From an uncultured Collinsella sp. (lineage in GTDB: Bacteria; Actinomycetota; Coriobacteriia; Coriobacteriales; Coriobacteriaceae), in contig CAADUS010000206.1 of the NCBI GenBank assembly GCA_900752275.1, positions 1 through 18,116 of the forward strand: a stretch of DNA of 18,116 bases. Reading direction: 5' to 3'. Both the position numbers and the translations under genes were made by a program. Below are positions 14,897-18,116 of the stretch, one piece after another (position 1 is the first letter of the stretch; each line of letters opens with the position of its first letter). Below the pieces are notes generated by a model. It worked only from the letters and a program-made list of their open reading frames with translations. It was not told where the DNA came from and did not search any database.

Positions 14897-15712
14897 ATGT
14901 TGTTGTGTCCCGTTTGCCATGAGCCGTTGGTGGATGACGAACGCGGTGCTGTGTGCGCGGGCGGACACCGGTTTGACCGTGCGCGCGAGGGCTATCTATA
15001 TCTGCTGCGCTCGTCCAAGAGCGGCGACTCCATGGGCGATCCCAAGTCGCAGGCACGCAGCCGTCGCGACTTTCTGAACCGCGGTTACTATGCGCCGTTG
15101 CGCGATGCGATGGTCGAGCTGGTGCGCAAGCAGGCGTCTGGGCGCGCTGCGTCTACGAATGGCCCCATGACGCTGCTCGATATTTGCTGTGGCGAGGGCT
15201 ACTACACCAGCGCCATGGGCGCGGTGCCGGGCGTGGACGCTTACGGGTTCGATTTGGGCAAAGAGATGGTGCGCCTTGCCGCCAAGCGCGGCGATGCGAC
15301 CTACTTCGTGGCCAACATGAAGGACATCCCCGTGGCTGATGGCGCCTTCGATATGGTGACCGAGCTCTTCGCTCCCTTTAACGAGCGTGAGTTTGCCCGC
15401 GTGCTGGCTCCCGAGGGCTCGCTCTACACCGTCGTGCCAGGTGCCCGTCATCTGTTTGGGCTTAAGGAAGTGCTCTACGACACGCCGTACCTTAACGATG
15501 AGAAGCTGCCGCAAACAACGGAGCTCAAGCTGGTTGGAACGCAGCGGGTGTCTGCGAATATTACGCTTCAGACCCAGGACGACATCGAGGCGGTGTTCCA
15601 GATGACGCCGTACTACTACCGCACACGCCCTGCCGACAAAGAGCGCCTGGCAAATTTGGACACCCTTCAAACCGACATTGACTTCATCATCGCCGAGTAC
15701 CGCCACAGCTAA
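14897..15712 (+). CDS. rlmA: 23S rRNA (guanine-N1)-methyltransferase, RlmA family
   Basis: A 271-residue methyltransferase matching RlmA in length and layout. The N-terminal zinc site uses Cys4, Cys7, Cys20 and His24 (CPVC...CAGGH), followed by FDRAREGYLYLL and the conserved GDPKSQARSRRDFLNRGYY block (48-65). SAM-binding motif I is LLDICCGEGYY at 93-103, and FDLGKEMV follows. The family methylates N1 of G745 (RlmA-I) or G748 (RlmA-II/TlrB) in 23S rRNA hairpin 35. RlmA-II influences tylosin or telithromycin response in known hosts; which position is modified here cannot be read. AAGGAG precedes ATG 14897 at 6 nt. It is divergent from a MATE exporter. Confidence 0.9.
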   Translation: MLLCPVCHEPLVDDERGAVCAGGHRFDRAREGYLYLLRSSKSGDSMGDPKSQARSRRDFLNRGYYAPLRDAMVELVRKQASGRAASTNGPMTLLDICCGEGYYTSAMGAVPGVDAYGFDLGKEMVRLAAKRGDATYFVANMKDIPVADGAFDMVTELFAPFNEREFARVLAPEGSLYTVVPGARHLFGLKEVLYDTPYLNDEKLPQTTELKLVGTQRVSANITLQTQDDIEAVFQMTPYYYRTRPADKERLANLDTLQTDIDFIIAEYRHS

Positions 15713-15713
15713 C

Positions 15714-15750
15714 AACCTGCCAAAAAGGGACAGGTTTATTTTGGTAGGTT
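15714..15750. repeat. Short inverted repeat with GGGACAGG loop, REP-like
   Basis: AACCTGCCAAAA (15714-15725) pairs with TTTTGGTAGGTT (15739-15750) at 11 of 12 positions; the loop is AGGGACAGGTTTA. It begins just after the rlmA stop, before the true terminator. Confidence 0.7.
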
Positions 15751-15766
15751 TTATCTGGGCAAACGT

Positions 15767-15804
15767 AAAGGGCCGACCGCGTTGCTACGCGATCGGCCCT
15801 TTTT
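15767..15804. terminator. Strong bidirectional terminator after rlmA
   Basis: AAAGGGCCGACCGCG (15767-15781) pairs with CGCGATCGGCCCTTT (15788-15802) with one mismatch around TTGCTA, followed by T residues. The A-rich left side allows it to act on the convergent membrane-protein gene as well. Confidence 0.9.
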
Positions 15805-15850
15805 ATTGGCGTATATACCAGAGTCGCTGAGCGATTGACACGGATGCGGC

Positions 15851-16255
15851 TTAGCTCAAACGGTCCATGCCCTCTTTCTTGACGCGGTTGGCGAGTACAA
15901 AGTAGATAATGCTGACAATCAAGCCGGTAAAATCGGGGATGCTTGAGCCGGTCCCACCCAAGAGGGGCAGGGAGAGGAGCAGACTGATGACCGAACATGC
16001 TAGGCAGACGATGGACCAGATCCAGACAACGCCAGCCTTGGCGGGATTATTTGCCGCGCGGATACCAAAGACAGCGGTCACAATTTCGACGACGCCCAAT
16101 ACGATGACGACGACGCAAGAGACGATCATGGCACCCGTGATATCGCCTGCCGCGCTGCCCGCAAAGAGCGCTGTAGCACCCATGCCTGCACTTAGAATGC
16201 CGACGACAAAGAAGAAGAACGATAGGATTTTGAGTAATTTGCAGGCGTTGCTCAT
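15851..16255 (-). CDS. Small four-helix membrane protein of unknown function
   Basis: A 134-residue hydrophobic protein with four predicted helices, at about residues 7-30, 39-64, 75-98 and 107-126. It has short polar ends and a basic/acidic C-terminus NRVKKEGMDRLS. I do not recognise a named family. The start at ATG 16255 is chosen because AAAGGA lies 6 nt upstream and the first helix follows directly (MSNACKLLKILSFFFFVVG); an upstream in-frame extension to 16420 lacks a ribosome binding site and crosses the promoter region. TACAAT at 16329-16324 is a likely -10. It is divergent from a 47-residue small protein and convergent with rlmA. Confidence 0.8.
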   Translation of the reverse strand: MSNACKLLKILSFFFFVVGILSAGMGATALFAGSAAGDITGAMIVSCVVVIVLGVVEIVTAVFGIRAANNPAKAGVVWIWSIVCLACSVISLLLSLPLLGGTGSSIPDFTGLIVSIIYFVLANRVKKEGMDRLS

Positions 16256-16292
16256 GGCTGGTCCTTTCGATACGGGTACGGCCGGTCTGGCG

Positions 16293-16317
16293 CACCCCAT
16301 GTGCTGCACATATGGTG
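16293..16317. promoter_or_regulatory. Candidate operator dyad downstream of a -10 box
   Basis: CACCCCATGTGC and GCACATATGGTG flank one central base and match as an inverted repeat at 10 of 12 positions. On the minus strand the dyad begins 6 bp after the TACAAT box (16329-16324) of the four-helix membrane protein gene, at the expected transcription start, a typical repressor position. Confidence 0.45.
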
Positions 16318-16490
16318 AAGCACATTGTAGTTCAACGCGGCGATGCATGCGCCTGAAAGCGCTTTGAGCCCGCGCAGCCCAACCCCAACCTTTCAAAAAG
16401 GAAAGCTGGACGTAAGCCAAATCGATGGCAGCTCATGTGCGGCGCTGCGATGATGAGGCCGTAACAAGGGGCTGGTCTCAAGGAGGAGCC

Positions 16491-16634
16491 ATGATGTACG
16501 GAGCAGGGCAAGTGCGCGAGCCGCGGTCGTTGGGAAGGCGCATGGGTGATTCTGTGATCGCTGCCGTGTGCACGGGATTGATGGCGGTGCTTTGCATTGG
16601 GATGCTGTGGACCATGTCGCATGTGGGACAATAG
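16491..16634 (+). CDS. 47-residue single-helix membrane protein
   Basis: A very short gene supported by an unusually strong ribosome binding site (AAGGAGGAGCC directly before ATG ATG). The protein has a polar, basic N-terminus (VREPRSLGRRMGDS) and one hydrophobic helix at about 22-42 (VIAAVCTGLMAVLCIGMLWTM), then a short tail. The positive-inside rule places the N-terminus in the cytosol. I do not recognise a family, and its function is unknown. It starts 63 bp before rsmJ on the same strand and could share its transcript. Start could be either of the two adjacent ATGs. Confidence 0.65.
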   Translation: MMYGAGQVREPRSLGRRMGDSVIAAVCTGLMAVLCIGMLWTMSHVGQ

Positions 16635-16697
16635 CGGACGGTTGGGTGCCGACATAAACGGCGCTCACGTATTCGTTTTGCTTGTTAAGGAGTACCC

Positions 16698-17402
16698 ATG
16701 GGCGTCGTCGATCCCTTTTCTGTTGCTCGGGCCGCGGGGCTTGAGCTGACCGGGAAGTCCGAGGGACTCACGCTCACCGACGGCACGATGGAGCTGCGTG
16801 CCGATTTTGGCCGCGTGCTTCCGCGGCTCAAGCAGGGCCGTCTGCAGCAAGAGCTGTTGGTAAAGGCTGCGCGCGCAAAAGGCATCGAGCGCCCATGGGC
16901 GATTGATGCCACGGCAGGTTTTGGCGAGGATTCGCTGCTGCTGGCGGCCGCGGGCTTTACTGTCGATCTGTATGAACAGGATTGCGTGATCGCGGCGCTC
17001 CTCAAGGATGCCTTGGATCGCGCGGCAGATGATCCGGCGCTTGCGACAGCCGTGGCGCGCATGCGCTTACATGCGGGCGAGGACAGCATTGCCGGCCTTC
17101 GCCATACAGCTGAGCTGATCGGGCAGGGCGAGCTCACCGCTCCCGACGTGGTGTATCTGGACCCCATGTTTCCCGGGCGCACCAAGAGCGCGGCGGTGAA
17201 AAAGAAGTTCCAACTCTTGCATCATTTGGAACAGCCGTGCGCCGATGAGGAGACGCTGGTCGAAGCTGCGCTTGCGGTGCACCCGCGCAAGGTCGTTATC
17301 AAACGACCGGTGAAGGGGCCACTGCTTGCCGGCGTTAAGCCGAGCTATCAACTTGCGGGCAAGGCCGTCCGCTACGATGTTTTGGTGCCGCCGCGCCCGT
17401 AG
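16698..17402 (+). CDS. rsmJ: 16S rRNA (guanine1516-N2)-methyltransferase, RsmJ family
   Basis: A 234-residue SAM-dependent methyltransferase with the RsmJ signatures. Residues LPRLKQGRLQQELLVKAARAKG (41-62) are followed by motif I AIDATAGFGEDSLLLAAAGF (68-87) and the catalytic YLDPMFPGRTKSAAVKKK (153-170), where DPMFP fits the DPMYP-type active site of N2-guanine methyltransferases of this family. The C-terminal VVIKRPVKGPLLAG is also conserved. Characterised RsmJ modifies G1516 in 16S rRNA. The length is slightly below the 250 of the E. coli enzyme. AAGGAG precedes ATG 16698. The assignment rests on motifs and could also cover a sister clade with another RNA target. Confidence 0.85.
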   Translation: MGVVDPFSVARAAGLELTGKSEGLTLTDGTMELRADFGRVLPRLKQGRLQQELLVKAARAKGIERPWAIDATAGFGEDSLLLAAAGFTVDLYEQDCVIAALLKDALDRAADDPALATAVARMRLHAGEDSIAGLRHTAELIGQGELTAPDVVYLDPMFPGRTKSAAVKKKFQLLHHLEQPCADEETLVEAALAVHPRKVVIKRPVKGPLLAGVKPSYQLAGKAVRYDVLVPPRP

Positions 17403-17449
17403 CTTGCGTGCGATGGCTGGCGCCCCGTCAGTGCCGTGCCGATGCGGGT

Positions 17450-17752
17450 CTATTTCCAAGGATGCGACGTCAGATGCCAGCCGCCGCAGTATTCGCATTT
17501 GTAGCAGGCCAGCCCGCGCCGCCCGCGGTTTTCGCAGTCGGCCATAACGGCCTCGGCCTCGGCGCGCGTGTCGTAACGGTTTTTTCGCTCGCACGACTTG
17601 TAGCGCCAGGCTTCATCGCGTTCGGCGTCCAGGGCGTCGCGGCGCTCGTCCTCGCGCGCAAACAGGTCGCTCATATCGCCGCCGGTGGCAGCGCCCAAAA
17701 ACTCGCTTTTGGCCTTTGACCAGGCGGCTCGCTTTTTGCTTCCCATCTGCAT
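17450..17752 (-). CDS. Small zinc-ribbon-like protein (CxxCxxC-GGWHLTS)
   Basis: A 100-residue soluble protein, strongly charged through residues 5-75 and probably helical (KKRAAWSKAKSEF...EDERRDALDAERDEAW). It ends in a compact ribbon-like motif, CYKCEYCGGWHLTSHPW, with a further Cys in the preceding ADCENRGRR. The Y-x-C-x-x-C-G-x-WHL pattern is seen in small phage-linked and actinobacterial proteins, but I know no function. I place the start at ATG 17752 (AGGGG 4 nt upstream), giving MQMGSKKR; an upstream in-frame TTG at 17791 lies inside the promoter dyad. It is convergent with rsmJ and divergent from the GNAT gene. Confidence 0.7.
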   Translation of the reverse strand: MQMGSKKRAAWSKAKSEFLGAATGGDMSDLFAREDERRDALDAERDEAWRYKSCERKNRYDTRAEAEAVMADCENRGRRGLACYKCEYCGGWHLTSHPWK

Positions 17753-17770
17753 CGCGCCCCTCTCCAAACG

Positions 17771-17802
17771 TTGGTATGATTGCTCAATCAAAGTGATACC
17801 AA
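17771..17802. promoter_or_regulatory. Symmetric divergent promoter/operator region
   Basis: TTGGTAT (17771-17777) and ATACCAA (17796-17802) form a perfect 7-bp inverted repeat with an 18-bp spacer containing GATTGctCAATC. Each TTGGTA can act as a -35 for one direction, with TGATAC (plus) or TCATAC (minus) as -10 after 17 bp. The two promoters would overlap completely, so the two genes may compete for polymerase or share one regulator. Confidence 0.45.
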
Positions 17803-17823
17803 TAAACGTGAGGTCGCCGCGTG

Positions 17824-18116
17824 ATGATCAGAAAAACCCTCGATACCGACATTCCCGCCGTCATGGCTATCTATGACGTGGCCCGTGCCTTTATGCGCGC
17901 GCATGGCAACGCCACGCAGTGGCCCGAGGGCACGCCTTCTGCCGAGCAACTGGCTGCCGATATCGCCGCTGGTGGCAGCTATGTGTGCGAAGTCGACGGC
18001 CGCGTGGTGGCGACGTTTGCCTTTTTACCGGGCCCGGACGAGTGCTATGACGTAATTGAGGACGGTCAATGGCGTAGCGACACTCCGTACGCCGTGCTGC
18101 ACCGTGTGGCATCCGA
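17824..18116 (+). CDS. GNAT family N-acetyltransferase (partial, C-terminus missing)
   Basis: 97 complete codons of a gene cut by the right edge. The protein opens MIRKTLDTDIPAVMAIYDVARAFMRAHG, the usual first strand and helix of a GNAT acetyltransferase. It continues with TQWPEGTPSAEQLAADIAAGGSYVCEVDGRVVATFAFLPGPDECY, strands 2-4 of the fold, to YAVLHRVAS. The acetyl-CoA loop (R/QxxGxG/A) would lie just beyond the end. Such proteins acetylate amines, antibiotics or protein N-termini; the substrate is unknown. Either GTG 17821 or ATG 17824 could start it: GAGGT lies 6 nt before the GTG and 9 nt before the ATG. I prefer the ATG for the family-like MIRK start. Confidence 0.85.
   Translation, partial: MIRKTLDTDIPAVMAIYDVARAFMRAHGNATQWPEGTPSAEQLAADIAAGGSYVCEVDGRVVATFAFLPGPDECYDVIEDGQWRSDTPYAVLHRVAS

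Overview
The window is GC-rich bacterial chromosome, densely coded on both strands with short intergenic gaps. Gene content, codon use and recurring TACAAT-type -10 boxes fit a Coriobacteriia gut actinobacterium, most likely Collinsella or a close relative. This assignment is inferred, since no rRNA or other marker is present. I see no tRNA, rRNA, CRISPR array, phage or complete insertion sequence.

Layout. 1-270: N-terminus of a secreted protein, probably a sensor with a solute-binding-protein domain (minus). 469-3706: four plus-strand genes, namely a two-helix K+ channel, a LOG-family phosphoribohydrolase, a divergent ClC-family protein and a flavodoxin/ferredoxin (EFR1-type) protein. 3722-4597: an EamA transporter built from two very similar halves (minus). 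4871-6850: a minus-strand operon of GntR regulator, ABC ATPase and ABC permease. The ATPase carries a one-base frameshift near 5757, and the displaced C-terminus remains open in another frame and ends on the permease start codon. 6851-7322: a 472-bp divergent intergenic region with three tandem long palindromes (arms TCTCAATCTGTAACA / TGTTACAGATTGAGA). 7323-8936: prfC (release factor 3). 9093-10505: a VUT-family transporter plus a short-chain dehydrogenase, transcribed together and ended by a strong hairpin shared with the convergent ung gene (10561-11286). 11375-12283 and 12442-13308: an EamA transporter with a histidine-rich tail, divergent from a LysR regulator. 13336-14718 and 14897-15712: a MATE efflux protein divergent from rlmA, with a 21-bp-arm hairpin between them. 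15851-17402: a tetraspan membrane protein, a 47-residue one-helix protein and rsmJ. 17450-18116: a small CxxC/WHL zinc-ribbon-like protein, divergent from a GNAT acetyltransferase cut by the window end.

Most of this is ordinary housekeeping and transport. The features most worth a second look are the triple palindrome array, a single 14/15 copy of its arm directly in front of the MATE start codon, the ABC ATPase frameshift, and three GGGAC-containing hairpins (358-415, 14783-14840, 15714-15750) that look like REP-type intergenic repeats.
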